A DNA stretch of 64,000 bases, taken from the NCBI RefSeq assembly GCF_026914265.1, contig NC_069129.1:20321945-20385944 (forward strand), given 5' to 3'. Source of the DNA: Mya arenaria (taxonomy: Eukaryota; Mollusca; Bivalvia; Myida; Myidae). Under the pieces are notes generated by a model. That model was not told where the DNA came from and did no database searches. It worked only from the letters and a program-made list of their open reading frames with translations. Both the position numbers and the translations under genes were made by a program. Below are positions 36,252 through 48,747 of the stretch, piece after piece (within the stretch, counting starts at the first letter, position 1; every line of letters begins with the position of its first letter).

Positions 36252-39200
36252 TTATGACAAAAACTCCTTCATAACTGCATCAGCGATCTCATCATCTACT
36301 GAACCAATGGACTCCTGGTATTCGTCGTCCGAATTTTCAGTCTCTGGTCCGAATGCATCCATGATCTTATCAAACTTGTCTTGGTCTGTTTCACTTTCAT
36401 ATTCTGGACCAAGCTCTTCTTTTTCCGGTGAACTTGTAGACTTGCTTATTTCATCATCTGATGAATGTCTTGGCGACATCTTCTTTAGTCCCCAACCTCT
36501 TGGTGTTTCTCCACTCAAACTGTCCTCACTTTCTGAGACCTGTAAATTCTTAAACTCTTCAGTTTTAAGTACCTGATGTCTTAATCTAACATCCCTAGAA
36601 TTTTCATCTTCCGAACTTTCATCATTATTTTCATCCATCTCATCATCAACTTCCTTGTCCATGAAAGCAAGATCATCATCTGAGAAAGCAAACATAGGAT
36701 TATATGACATTGAGAAAGTACCCGGTTTGTTTTCTTTATCAGCCTTTTCATCTTTTGAACCAGATGGCTGTTCATCATCCTTCATATCACCATCATCATC
36801 ATCACCATTTCCATCCTTGTCTTTGTCACCTGCACTTCGTTTTTGTCTTTTAGAACTTCGAATATTTGATCCTTTACCCATCTTCCGTTTGAGATCCTTT
36901 TTAAGCTTTGCAGGATCAGGACTGTCCCGCCCACTATCATCCTGCTTTTCAGTAAGAGGGAACAACATTTCTTCGACCTTTTCCCACCTTTCCGAGCAAC
37001 ACCATAGCCAATCCGCATTCACAATCTTAACATGCTTCATCATCAGGGCAGTTCTGTACTTATTTGTACCCTGCTTAGCAGCAACTAAATGAGTTGTGAA
37101 GTTTTTACGATCAGTTTCATTTCCCTTATGCCTCAAGTCCTGCTGAATATTTGCACCTAACGCCCTTGCCACAAGATAGGCCCTACTTTTTTCCTGGCTC
37201 ATATTTGTAGGTATTATTCCACTAAATACAATATTGCACCCCTTCAGAACTTTTTTCTTAATATATGGAATAATGTTTTTCAAACTTGGCTTTTCCATTT
37301 TCGGAATTTCAAGACTATCACCTTTGTCTTTCTCATTCAAGTGATCATGGAATTCAAAGAAAGTGGCATGAATCGTTTTTAGAATCTCTTCCAAATATAA
37401 CAGATAATCATCACCGTCATCCCATTCTATGAGTTCTTCTTCGTTTTTCTCGTCTTGAGGTTTGTTTTCATCTTTATTTCCGTCCTTAACTTTTTCAACT
37501 TTGTTTCCGTCCTGATCTAATGACTGTTCACCATCTCCCAATTCAGGGTTACTTTTACCTTTTTTTTCTGTATCTAGTTTGTCATCTTGTTTGGCTTCAT
37601 TTCCATTCCCTGCTTTATTGTCTTCAGTTTTAATCTCATCTGCTTTTATTGGTGTGCCTTTGTTATCAAAATCTTCAACAGTTTTGTAATCTGACTCACG
37701 TTCTCCTTTCCTGCTGTCTACTTCCATAGCAATTTCCTCATCACCTGCTCCTTCATTTACTTCAACACCCTTAGTTGTATTACTTTTAACGTTTTCCTTT
37801 TTTTCCTCTTTATCTTCGGTTTTTTCACCCTTAATCTCTTCATCCAATTTTTTACCATTTTCTGTTTTCCCATCACTTTTATCTCCCATGGCCATCTCTT
37901 CATCAGTTTTTGGATTACCTCCCTCACAAGCAGTTCCCTCCTTCACGCCCTTGGCTGAGTTTTCAACAGTTTTCTCATCATCTCCCTTACCAACAGTAGT
38001 TTTCTCCCCTGAGTGCTCTTCCTCAAAACTGCCAGTGGAGGACTGTGAAACTCTTCTCACCCTGTGCACAATTGGTTTACTATCATCTTCAGTCTTAGAA
38101 AGACCAGGAGGGGCATTTATATCTGCTGTTCCCTGGAAAAACCTGTATGGTTTTACGTGGACAAGATTGGGGGAGAAATGCCAAACATCTTCGCGGTCAT
38201 CAATGATGCACACCATGGAATCTCCACATGGGAAAAGCGCCCTATAAAAAGAAAGATATAAGTCATCTTAATAATGAAATTTATGACAATTACATTCAAT
38301 ACAAACAACAAAAGCCAATACTTGAGATTTAGCAGGATTCACACTTGAAACAGACTAGAACTCAGCGAGCCGGATGTGTCGCCTGACGAATTATTTACTG
38401 TAGACATTATAGCTGTTAGATTGGCATTTTATTCATTTATAGACAATGATGTTGCCATTTAGCTTTCAAGTGTAGGTGGCATTTGAACTGAAGGTAACAA
38501 TGTTAAACCAGGACCAAGCAATTGGTTATATAAGCAAAAACTTGCACAATAAATACTGAAATCAATGACATGAAAATTAACAAAGGGCAATAACTCTAAT
38601 ATGTAAGCAAGAGATACAGTTTTTGTGCACTGCACTCCCCATCAGTAAGATCTATCTACCTATAAAGTTTCAAGTTGATAACTCTTAAAGTTTTCGAATT
38701 ATGCTCTGGAATAAAAATGTAAGCTTGAAAATTAACAAAGGGCAACAACTCTTAAACATATAGATGCAAGAGTTACGGTTCGTATGCACTGCACTTGCCC
38801 TCAATGAGATCTTTCTACTTATTAAGTTTCAGGTTTATACCTCTAATAGTTTACGATATATGCCCCTGACAAAATTTAAGCTTGAAAATTAACAAACAGC
38901 AATAACTCTAAAAATATAGATGCAAGAGTTACAGTTCTTGTGCACTGCACTTGCCCTTAATGAGATCTATCTACCTATGAAGTTTCAATTTGATACCACT
39001 TATATTCTTCAAGATAAGCCCTGGACAAAACTTTAAGCATGAAAATTAAAGGGCAATTACTCTAAAACTAAGAAAGCAAGAGTTACTGTTATTGTGCACT
39101 GCACTTGCCCTCCATGAGAATTATCTTCATATGAAATTTCAAGTTGATAACTCTTATATTCTAAAAGATATGTCCCGGACAAAACTTTAAGCATGAAAAT

Positions 39201-42200
39201 TAATTAAGGGAAATACCTTTAAAAACATGGAGCAGTAACAGTTCTTGTGCACTGCACTTGCCCTCAATGAGATCTATATACATATGAAATTTCAAGCTGA
39301 TACCACTAATAGTTTACGAGATATGCCCTGGACAAGCGACAACATGACGCGGATGCCAATGCTGCCGCCGCCGACAAAAGTAACCCTTATATGTCGGCTT
39401 GTAAGGAGACACAAAAAGTGACTCGAAAGCAAATTTCAAAAAATAAGTATAAGGTAATAATCTTATCTGATCTAATATAAAAAATAATCAAAAAGTCCTA
39501 AAGAAAATGTGTGAATGTAATAATATTCTGCCAAATTTAAATAAGCCAGAATCTGTGTATGAAGTTGAACAAACGAAAGCCATACTTGAGATTAGCAGTC
39601 TTTGACTGTGGACTGAAGCATTCGTCCCTCGACAAAATACGATGAGAGAAGAGGCTTAACTTGGGGTCCAGAATCGTAGCAATGGTATGCGCATACAAGC
39701 GGACCCCGAACGTGCAGATATGTAACTCATACAGCTTTGAGATTCTCTCCAAGAAAGTTTTGGTTCCAGGTCGCAGTCTTGTATGGTACCAGAGCATTTG
39801 GTTTGCATGTGGAAGTTGAAAATGGTTGACATCCTGAAAATGGTTATAAGACTTTTCACTTACATATTGTAGCAAGGATCATTTTTATGTTGTGGCCTTG
39901 AACAATAGGGTGAAGTCGTTTGTTCATTGCATTATCATGTTTTGAGATATGATGTAAACGAGCCGAAAATCTATTACAAAACTTTTAAGCCCATCTGACA
40001 GATTCCAGTTCATTAAATTACAAAGTTTGTATGTATGACATAACACTCACACTTATTTTTCTGTAATTATTATTTGTGTTAATTCCAAATGCCAGTTTCT
40101 CCTAGAGGTGAGAGACAGCCCTACGTACCTTCAAATTTGCAGGAATGTTATCATTGGTGGTGTGCACAAGGGTCTGATCGAGGTCAACAAGTAGCACAAG
40201 TTTCCTGGTCTTCAAAAGCCTATCTTCATCAGCTTGTCCAATCTCCTTAGCTTGCTGAAAGACATCATGTCTGTTTTGTACATATATAATTAATGTAATA
40301 CAATGTACTAGTAATATATTTACACAATCATCACTATTAGTCATAGTAAACATTTTTGCAATGATTTTGGCTATTCCACAAACATGCTGTATGTTCCAAC
40401 GATGTTTTCCTTGATGCTTCTTGGAATTTATCAATTATTTCCATTTTACCAAACTAACTGAAAGTTAACTTAGATACAGAAACTCTTAGCCAACTGACCA
40501 CTTCACTGAATTAGTAACAGAAACTCTTAGCCAACTGACCTCTTCACTGAATTCGTAACAGAAACTCTTAGCCAACTGACCTCTTTCCTGATTCAGTTAC
40601 AGAAACTCTAAGCCAACTGACCACTTCACTGAATAAGTTACAGAAACTCTTAGCAAACTGACCACTTCACTAAATTAGTTACAGAAACTCTTGGCAAACT
40701 GACCACTTCACTGAATTAGTTACAAAAACTCTTGGCAAACTGACCACTTCACTGAATTAGTTACAGAAACTCTTGGCAAACTGACCACTTCACTGAATAA
40801 GTTACAGAAACTCTTGGCAAACTGACCACTTCACTGAATTAGTTACAGAAACTCTTAGCCAACTGACCTCTGCACCAAATAAGTTGCAGAAATTTTTAAC
40901 CATTTGACCTCTTCACTGAATTAGTCACAGAAACACCAAATGACCACTGCACCAAACAAGTAACAGAAACTCTTAGCCAACTGACCACTACACTGAATAA
41001 GTTACAAAAACTCTTAGCCAGCTTACCTCTTCACTGACAATCAGTTCAGGGATACTGTGTACCATGGCAACCGTAGCACTGGACTGTTCCTTCCGGTCTC
41101 CAGCTGTAGAGTTCTCCCTGAATGAATGCAATGTTTCATAAGTCTGTATAGATAAATTTATTCAATATGTGACAGAGTTAAAATAACACAAGTTTCAAAG
41201 ATGCACACTTACTCCCAGGGAAGATTTACCACAATAAATAATATTGTATTAATATTCCAAAACGGAAAAATAATAGTCAAAATCAAAGGTTTTCTTATAG
41301 ATAAAAGGATACTAATTTTAATTTGAAAGAAATGAGCATAAAACACAGTATTTCTACCTTATGAGACTATACTCAAGTAGACGACATTAAATCTTTTAGC
41401 ATTCACCAATCATTTAATATTTTTGTGTTTTCTGCTATGAAATATACGGTTATAATCTTGATCAGTACCGTAATAAATATTTTCCATAAATGCATAAATT
41501 CGTTAGTAGTTAAATATTAATCAGTTGAAATTGATGTTTGTAATACTTGTGTATGTATTGATTTTGAATAAGAGTGTCACTTTAATAAAATTTAGCAAAA
41601 AAAATGCAAAATAATGGATTGTTAACACCTACATGTTGTAATAAGTGTACTTACTACATGCAGGCCTTAAGTGTTATATGTATACAAATGAAAGAAAAGT
41701 GTATTTGACTCTAACATTTATGCAAGACTTTGTTCAGTAACATTATTTCACTCTAACAAGTAAAAACTTACACTCTCAGATCTTCACCACACTCGGCACA
41801 CATATCTTTCATGACAGTTGGATGGCGGCATCCTTCCACTGAATACAGCACAAACCTACAAGCAATAAACAACCCTAAAATACCTCAATATTTCAGCAAT
41901 AGAAATTATACTCATTGTTCTTTAAGTACATTGTGTATTCAAGTTAACTCTTCATGTGAATAATACTTTTGTCAAGGCCTAAAAAAAAAACATTTGGTTC
42001 GGGTTACCTGACCCTACCTACGAAATAGGCGCTGTCCCTAACATTTTTATAGTCCGTTTGAAAAAAAAATGAAAAACTGAAAAAAAAAAAAAAATATTTT
42101 TTTTTATATATTTTTTTTTTTATTGCTTTTCAATATGTAGTTTAAAACCTTTAATGCTTTATACAGAATACTACTTAAACACAATTCACTTATGATGAAA

Positions 42201-42606
42201 ATGAGATTCTTATATAAAGCCCAATAAAAACAAGAGCTGTCGTAAGACAGCGCGCTCGACTTCGCCGCTTTGACAGCAAGTTTAGAAGTGAATACAATAA
42301 CAATGTAATATTACCAAGTTTGGTCTGTTTATGTCAAACCTAACTAAAATTATTCAATACATAAGGTGACTTTGATGCTGCCCTCCCACCACCTGAAAAA
42401 TGACGCAAGTCATTCAAATAACTTGATTTCCCATTATGAAAATGTGGTAACGAATATATACAAATATGCCTTTCAAAAGAAATTAAAATAAAATTTTAAA
42501 AAAAATAATAATAAAAATAATTCAAGGGCCATATAGCATGGCCCTCCTTGTTTTCCCTTGGTAAAAAACTGGTTAAGATTCAAAGTAAAAATGTGCCTGT
42601 CAAAAG

Positions 42607-42637
<31 letters not shown>

Positions 42638-45600
42638 TTCAAGGATTAAAATGGAGTTATGTTTCTTGTTGTAAGATGGTCGTAAATAATTTTGAATTTT
42701 ATTAAGTGCATTGAATGAAAGGTAAAGAAGATTTTTTATTAAAATCCCAACTTGCCCTAAAACTTTAACCTGCCCTAAAACTTTACCTAACCTAAGTCAA
42801 TCAGGGGCCATAACTTGTATTAAGGACAATATGGAGTTATGTAACCTCATTGTGTGATGGTCCTGAAAAACTGTGTGAAGTATTAAGTCAATTGAACAAA
42901 GGGTATAGAAGTTATTTATAAATATCCCAACCTGCCCTAAAATTTTAACCTAAGTTTCATAGTCAATCAGGGGCCATAATCTGTGTAAAGAATAATATGG
43001 AGTTATCCAACCTCATCATGTGATGGCCCTGAACAACTGTGTGAAGTATTAACTCAATTGAATGAAAGGTATTGGACTTATAAGTGAAAATCCCAACTTG
43101 CCCTAAAACTTTAACCGGACGCCGACGCTGACGCTGGGGGGAGTAGTATAGCCCACCTTTTCTTCGAACAGTTGAGATAAAAATAAAAAATAAATTAAAA
43201 ACCCTACCTACCCTACCTATTTTTGAAAAGGATTAAACCCCAACCAAACCTTTTTTTAGGCCCAACAGCAAAAATAATCATGGGTAAAAAATAACACCTG
43301 ATATGATGATAAGACCATTGATAAAGTTATAAGACCATTGATAAAGTTATCCTAGCCCAAATTATGGGCATTCAAGAAACATTTCTTATCACTTGGACAG
43401 TCCAGTGCTCCAGCAAACTTTTGAAAATGGCAATGTGCTTAAGGTCAGAAAGGGCACTTTTGATGCGCATTGAATGAGCCTTAATTGGGCACTTGCTTTT
43501 AGGACCAATGTTCAATTAGTATTGTGCATGTGTTGTAACTACTTTCAAAACATACATTGTTACAAACACCTTAACTGTTTTCTTTACTTTAGTGTGAAAA
43601 ATATGTATATTTCTTTATACTTATTTTTAAAAATTGAATCTGTCAAACAAAAGGGCACAGCAGGGTGTAGTACAAAGGCTGCAGATTGCTGGAAGGATAG
43701 CTTATGCTGTATACATTTAAAGACAGCTAATGCTGTATTCGCTTGGAGACAGCTTACGCTATATTCATTGGAAGACAGCTTATGCTGTATTCGCTTGAAC
43801 TTACATGCCATATTTCTGAGAGGCTTCCCAGGGGATTTCGGTCTGAATTCCAGGGGATTTTGATATTACACCAGGGGATTTTTACGGGACGAAAATTTGC
43901 GCAATAACTGCATTTATAATACTGTGAAATCATTAATGTTCGTGGGCATGAAATTTCGTGGTTTGCCGAAAAAAAACAATTTCGTGGGTACTTGAATTCG
44001 TGGATTTTCATTTTTGAAAAAAAAAATCGAAGATGCTATCGTCCCAGATCGTCTGCATAATATCCACGCGCTGGCCCGTGATTTCCGTCTTCTACGTCTC
44101 TCGGTTTATGACACTCGCTAATGTGGTACGACATGCCAATTAGTGCATATACCCATGTCACTTATCGATTTAATTGGGACTAAAGGTAATAAAAGAAGAT
44201 GTACCCTGATCATAAATACAGATAGGGGAAGCCATTGAATGCCAATTAAGAATTTTGCAAACTGTGAAAACACCGAAAAGGTGCGTATATTGTCACGTTC
44301 GGTGCTTAGTAACCTTCAATATACTAGTAATCGATTTATTATTTTATTAAATAAAAAAATCGAGTATGGACACTCATCACGCACATCTTGTAAACTTGGA
44401 GATTTTCATTAACAGCACACGTTTAAACACGTGCTTATAACTGTCATTTGCTGCATAAAACACATTTAATTGATTTGGTTGATTATTTGTTAAAGGCAGT
44501 TATAATATATTAACAGAATAATGATCGTAAGTTATACAGTGAGACAGGTTTTAACACTGTATACTGCGACCTCTGTAAAGAATATACTAGAGTATGTACG
44601 TAACAAGGCAATTGGAAAAGTGAATAAAGGGTTTATATTTCGTGGGATCTTGAATTCGTGGATCACCCAACCCACGAAAACCACGAACATTAATGCCCCA
44701 CGAACATTAATGATTTCACAGTATAAGAATAAATACAGAAATACACTCAAATTACAAAAAAATTTGGACTTAGTCAGCATGGTCCTTCATGGAAATTCAC
44801 ACTCATAATATTATTGATGCTTTCCACTGTCAAGCAAGTTTTGAAAAAAAAATAAAAAAATTAAATCCCAGGGGATATGGATCCCCCGGCGGGGGACTAG
44901 GGGATGGGTCGAAATTCCGGGGGATTTTTCCCCCCGCCGGGGGATATGGCATGTATGCTTGAAGACAGCTTACACTGTATTCTGTCCACAGATGGCTTGT
45001 CTTGTTATCTTCCTGGAGAAACAGTTAGAGAAAATGAGTTTTCCAGCAAGATGAATTTTTCCTATTTCACCTTTTTAAAAGCTTTTCGAATATTGTTGGG
45101 AAAAGTGTTGTATCATGTGATACAAATCCGTTGTCTGCTACATTTCGGGCTTGCAGGATGTTTTAAGGCAAGATGAAGACTGCAATCTTGGATAAAAGTT
45201 TGGGTTGACAGATTAAAACTGTTGAGAGTTATTTGACTATCCTGATAGAAGTGTTTGAGGTTTAAGAGTGTGATATCATTTAAGTACCATACATTCTTAA
45301 TACTGAAACACATTACACGCTTAATCAGAATAAAGGGTTGCAAAATTTAATTTGGGGCAAATAAGTACAGTCCGTGGTAAAAAGTAAAGTATTCCCTATT
45401 AACTTTAGGGAAAGAACACGTGAGGTCTTAATTAAGCAGTTTATCAAAGAACGTTTTGCTTCTTCAACAGCTGATCTAGAAATCCCCGAGATATGCTCAC
45501 AGACCAGTGACGTCAGCACCTTATGTGTAAACAGGTTAAATAGTGCACTCGCACTACAAAAGTATGGTCAGCCGTGTGACCAGAAACAAGGTTTTTGTGT

Positions 45601-45942
45601 GGTTGATTTACATTGTCAGTGAAATCCAAGAGGAACAAATGAACTAGTTGTAATAACAAATAGTTTGAACGTAATAGCTTTGTTATTTTAAAAAATGTAA
45701 TCAATTTCTCCACGTCCAATGATAGCCTGGACTTACCCTGCTTCAACCGAATCACCTTCTTTTACGAAAATATCCTTAACAACACCATTGTCATTCGTTT
45801 TCAATCGCTGGACGGTGGAATTCTTGTCCTTGTAAATGGCAACCAATGCTCCTTTAGATATTTTTTGTCCAGATTTCATCTTAATTTTAGTAATTTGCAT
45901 AAAATTCTGCGCCGAAACGCGAATCATCGCGGGCGCAGCCAT
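36252..45942 (-). CDS. CTDP1: CTDP1/FCP1, RNA polymerase II CTD phosphatase
   Basis: FCP1 removes phosphate from the Pol II C-terminal repeat, recycling the polymerase after transcription. Six exons join in phase to 2745 nt (914 residues): 45737-45942, 41772-41855, 41027-41117, 40129-40254, 39586-39833 and 36252-38241. The human protein has 961 residues. The N-terminus has a biotinyl/lipoyl-like fold (KMKSGQKISKGALVAIYKD...GDSVEAG). The acyl-phosphatase signature DLDQTLVHTT (nucleophile Asp151, Asp153) is in exon 4. LRPGTKTFLERISKLYELHI, SHRILSRDE and the second acidic motif IIDDREDVW (about 264-272) follow. A long Lys/Glu/Asp linker (about 300-560) precedes a BRCT domain (about 572-680) and an acidic tail ending in DAVMKEFLS, the TFIIF/TFIIB-binding type helix. 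Exon 2 contains CRHPTVMKDMCAECGEDL, conserved in FCP1. All introns are GT-AG and repeat-rich. No disruptions seen. Confidence 0.95.
38570..39420 (-). repeat. ~155-bp tandem repeats in CTDP1 intron 5
   Basis: About five units share 'aacaaagggcaataactcta', 'gtgcactgcacttgccctcaatgagatctatctac' in shorter variants, 'gaagtttcaagttgata' and 'gatatgccctggacaaa'. They end near 'gctgccgccgccgacaaaag', a typical tail of dispersed bivalve tandem-core elements. Confidence 0.75.
40470..41038 (-). repeat. 41-bp minisatellite derived from CTDP1 exon 3 splice junction
   Basis: About 14 head-to-tail 41-bp units. On the gene strand a unit reads TCAGTGAAGtG-GTCAGTTGGC, then TAAGAGTTTCTGTTACTtAT. The first unit is the real exon 3/intron 3 boundary: TCAGTGAAGAG|GTAAGCTGGC, then TAAGAGTTTTTGTAACTTAT. 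The array has thus grown out of the last 11 bp of the exon plus 30 bp of intron, and each unit keeps a GT-containing donor-like site. Confidence 0.9.
41977..43265. mobile_element. Composite insertion: inverted arms around a tandem-core element (CTDP1 intron 1)
   Basis: 41977-42070 ('ggcctaaaaaaaaaacatttggtt', continuing with 'ctacctacgaaatagg') is mirrored by 43190-43265 ('cctaccctacctatttttg', ending 'ccaaacctttttttaggcc'). Between them at 42230-43165 lies another element starting with a hairpin GAGCTGTCGTAAGACAGC and 'gcgctcgacttcgcc'. Its units contain 'aatcaggggccata' and 'atatggagttatg', and it ends in 'gacgccgacgctgacgctgg'. Long A/T runs occur at 42066-42120 and 42610-42640. Either a nested insertion in a MITE or two adjacent events. 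Confidence 0.55.
43690..43803 (+). repeat. ~28-bp tandem repeat, split by an inserted element
   Basis: About four units of 'gacagcttatgctgtattcg' plus 'cttggaa' variants. A further unit lies at 44955-44985 ('atgcttgaagacagcttac'), so the element at 43804-44953 landed inside the array. Confidence 0.7.
43804..44953. mobile_element. Outer TIR element with GC-rich ends, TA target duplication
   Basis: Ends CATGCCATAT (43804-43813) and ATATGGCATG (44944-44953), with TA immediately outside on both sides. Sub-terminal blocks are rich in 'ccaggggat' and 'cccccggcgggg'. It contains the second MITE at 43922-44721. Confidence 0.65.
43922..44721. mobile_element. Inner 0.8-kb MITE, 25-bp perfect TIR
   Basis: CTGTGAAATCATTAATGTTC begins the left arm, which continues GTGGG; the exact inverse ends at 44721. 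TA flanks both ends (43920-43921, 44722-44723). Sub-terminal 'cgtggtttgccga' and 'gtggattttc' type repeats are also inverted. Families with this end are abundant in bivalves as far as I recall. Confidence 0.85.
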
Positions 45943-48013
45943 GTTTGTTTGAATCTAGAAACAGTTGCCGTATAGCACTCATTTATTGTAGAAAAAACGG
46001 CGAACAAGAAACGGGGCAAATTTGCGTATGACAAAACAAGAGGGCGCAACGGGCATGGGCGTTGGAGGGGGGAGGGGTAGTGTACGATTATTACAAATTC
46101 GGGCTAGTGTAACTGTACTACAAAAATGCATTTATGCAGTTTAATTATAAAAAAAACTTATTGGTTAAAAATATACACTATTGATTTGAGAAGTCGTACC
46201 AATACAAACTCTCACCACTACGTAGTCGTTCCATATACGAAGAAGTCGCCCCACATATGTGGGCTTCTTATAACTCTTTAGTCTTTATTTTTATGATCGA
46301 TCCTGAATGTTGTGTGTGTATATATATGTATGTTTAGTGCTATAGTCTCCTATAACTCATGTAATGAGTGGCAATTCTTCCTTTTTAAAAAAAAGCTATA
46401 TCTATTATGTTGTTGTAAGGTGTATTGATGAGACTCAAATAAACTATTGAAACTATGTAGGCGTTAAGATGTGATCAAGGTGTAAAATGGTTATCGGCGG
46501 GGAAATAATAGAACATGACGGTAATTACCTATTCTATTGATGGCAATGGGTTGGGAAATGAAGTAAAGTAGGCTTCCCATTATTTACAAAAAAATATTTA
46601 CAAGCACTGGTGATCAAAAGTATACAACATAAATCAACGTAATAATTTAAACATTCAATCATTTATCATGCATGAAAAAATAAACAAAACTGATTTTTTT
46701 TATCAAACAGGCATTGTACAAACAAATATTATAATAATAATAATATTAACCAGAAATTGCACTGCATGGTGATAAAAAAAATAGTACACATGCATGCCAT
46801 ATAACAAGTAAAAATTTATTGATGATTGATATTAATCTCCAATGGGCGCTGCCTGTCGCTCCGGGATAGGCACAAACCCAGCAATAAAACTGACTATTCT
46901 AAGACCGTAGCTGCGGGGCTGGCGACTGTTGCTGATAGAGAGGACGCCGGCTCTTCGTGTTCATTGATCACTTATTCTGGGCAAGGATCTATCTTATCGT
47001 CTACTTCCATTCGTCGAGAAAGACACAACCGTGCCCTTCAATCTCACCACTTGTCATTATTCTGTATTCACCAGGGACACGCCTGTCCCACATTTCATAC
47101 AAAATTAAGACACATTGCACAGCGTGCATGCATGCGTCGAGTTTAATACGACTTATCTATAAGCGATACACTGTACATCGTCAGCCATGACTATCAATAA
47201 CCGTTTGGCAATATGTGATTTTTCTTAAGTATGTCATTTGCATAGGCTGTTTTGCTGCATTTGGATTTGTGAGGTTGTGTAAAATCATGTGAATATAGAC
47301 GACGCGAGTCCCTATATATTAAAGGTCAAGCTCAAAATCTAAAAAAAACTGTTGTAAGACCCTTCTCATATCATGGTGCATATTCAATTATAACACACTC
47401 GGCTATAATCTAAAGAAATATTCCGACCTGCCCGGAGATATCCGAGCATACATGTAGTTACGATTGGGTAAATATAGTGAGTTTGTAGTCGTGTTCGAAC
47501 TACGCACAATACAATAGTAAAAATAATGGTCTCAGATGGGTTTGATGAGCTCACATATTTGAATATAAACAAGTACAGTAGAAGCAGTTGTCTCAAATCT
47601 TGGTAGAAATACTGCAGATCACTTGTTAGTATATCCCTTTAACAATACCGCAATTCATTACCTATATTTACACCAATAGTTCATTATGTATTTCCAAAAT
47701 AACGTTAAAAAAATACTTAATTTCATTTCAGTAATTCTTTCTCACCCATTCTGTAAATAGAACAACCCAACCTTAACCGAAAACAATTTGAATTGATTTA
47801 TTAATTCATAACAAACCTCAATCATTTCACAAATAAAATGATTTGTCTCAGTTATTGTTTAATTTTTCAAATGATAGGCCACCTGTCTGAATTATATGTG
47901 TCTGACCCCAATTTCTCGAATGCCCTTAAGTCTCTTATAACAGGATTAAGCTAAGCTCACTGTTTTTTTTCTATAGTTTGCGTAATATTTACTTCATTTA
48001 GAGTTTTTATACA
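45943..48013. other. CTDP1 5' flank; no gene recognised
   Basis: Probably holds the CTDP1 promoter (no TATA box chosen). 46826-47190 is a GC-richer block with open frames on + but no domain I recognise. 47640-47800 is similar to 52235-52380 ('cacccattctgtaaata(g/a)aac(a/g)accc'). Confidence 0.4.
47640..47800 (+). repeat. Dispersed repeat, partner at 52235-52380
   Basis: Both copies share 'gttaaaaaaatactt', 'agtaattc', 'ctcacccattctgtaaata' and a following 'cc.a(c/a)cttaaccg(a/g)aa' block in the same orientation. Probably an interspersed element; ends not defined. Confidence 0.5.
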
Positions 48014-48016
48014 TTA

Positions 48017-48377
48017 AAGCTGCACTCTCACAGATTGGTCATTTAAACAACTTTTTCATATTTTGTCCTGGACATTGCAACTTTTTGCGTAAATATCTGC
48101 AAACCAATGATATAAGATTGCTGACAAAAAAATCAGATCGTAGATTTTCATATATCCGTTTGAAAATTAATATACGTTGGCTTAAACCGTTACCAACGGT
48201 TTAAGAAAAATGCATTAAACATCATTTTTTTAACTTAAATATAAAAATCTACGATATGATTTTTATCAGCAGTCGTATATAACTGGTTTAAATGGATTTT
48301 CGCAAAACTTGGCTCGTTCCAAGACAATTTTTTTTTATAAAAGTTCTCAAAACATTCAATCTGTGAGAGTGCAGCTT
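48017..48377. mobile_element. MITE family 1, long copy
   Basis: AAGCTGCACTCTCACAGATT(G) at the left is exactly inverted at the right. Outside both ends the sequence is TTAA/TTAA if two end bases are shared, or TA/TA. A TTAA duplication would suggest piggyBac; TA would suggest Tc1/mariner. The copy at 34762 has TA but not TTAA on the right. Confidence 0.85.
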
Positions 48378-48747
48378 TAAATAGAAACTATCTTCATGAT
48401 AATCACAACATACCATTTTTCATTTATCGAATTTCAATTTAAGAATGTATTTTTGCTGATTGAAATAAGCTACCTAAGCCCGTAAGGCTTAAGAAGTTTC
48501 GTGAAATTGGGGCAAGCTGGTTGATGTTTCCTGCATTGATTTGAAAGAAAGTTGAAAGCTGACACAATTTTTACTTTTATTAACTATTGAATCATTAAAC
48601 ACCAACAACCATACTCTCAGACTGATAAAGTTTTGGTTCATTCAACAGTAACAACCTTATCTGTAATATTTTTAATGCTGAAACAATCAAGAACATCACT
48701 GAACTCAGGGTGAGTAATCACGTGACCTAAAGGGTTAATCGCATTGG

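Noticed and set aside
36655-37092. Ser-rich + strand frame (and 37888-38261)
   Set aside because: Reverse complement of the acidic/Ser-rich CTDP1 exon, no independent support.
40470-41038. CRISPR array
   Set aside because: Units are contiguous 41-mers without unique spacers, inside a eukaryotic intron; a minisatellite.
45374-45622. 82-residue + strand frame in CTDP1 intron 1
   Set aside because: No domain, no splice signals, no polyadenylation signal nearby; chance frame is the simpler reading.
46826-47146. 106-residue open frame as a gene
   Set aside because: Composition is unusual but there is no recognisable domain, no splice evidence and no similar neighbour; not supported.
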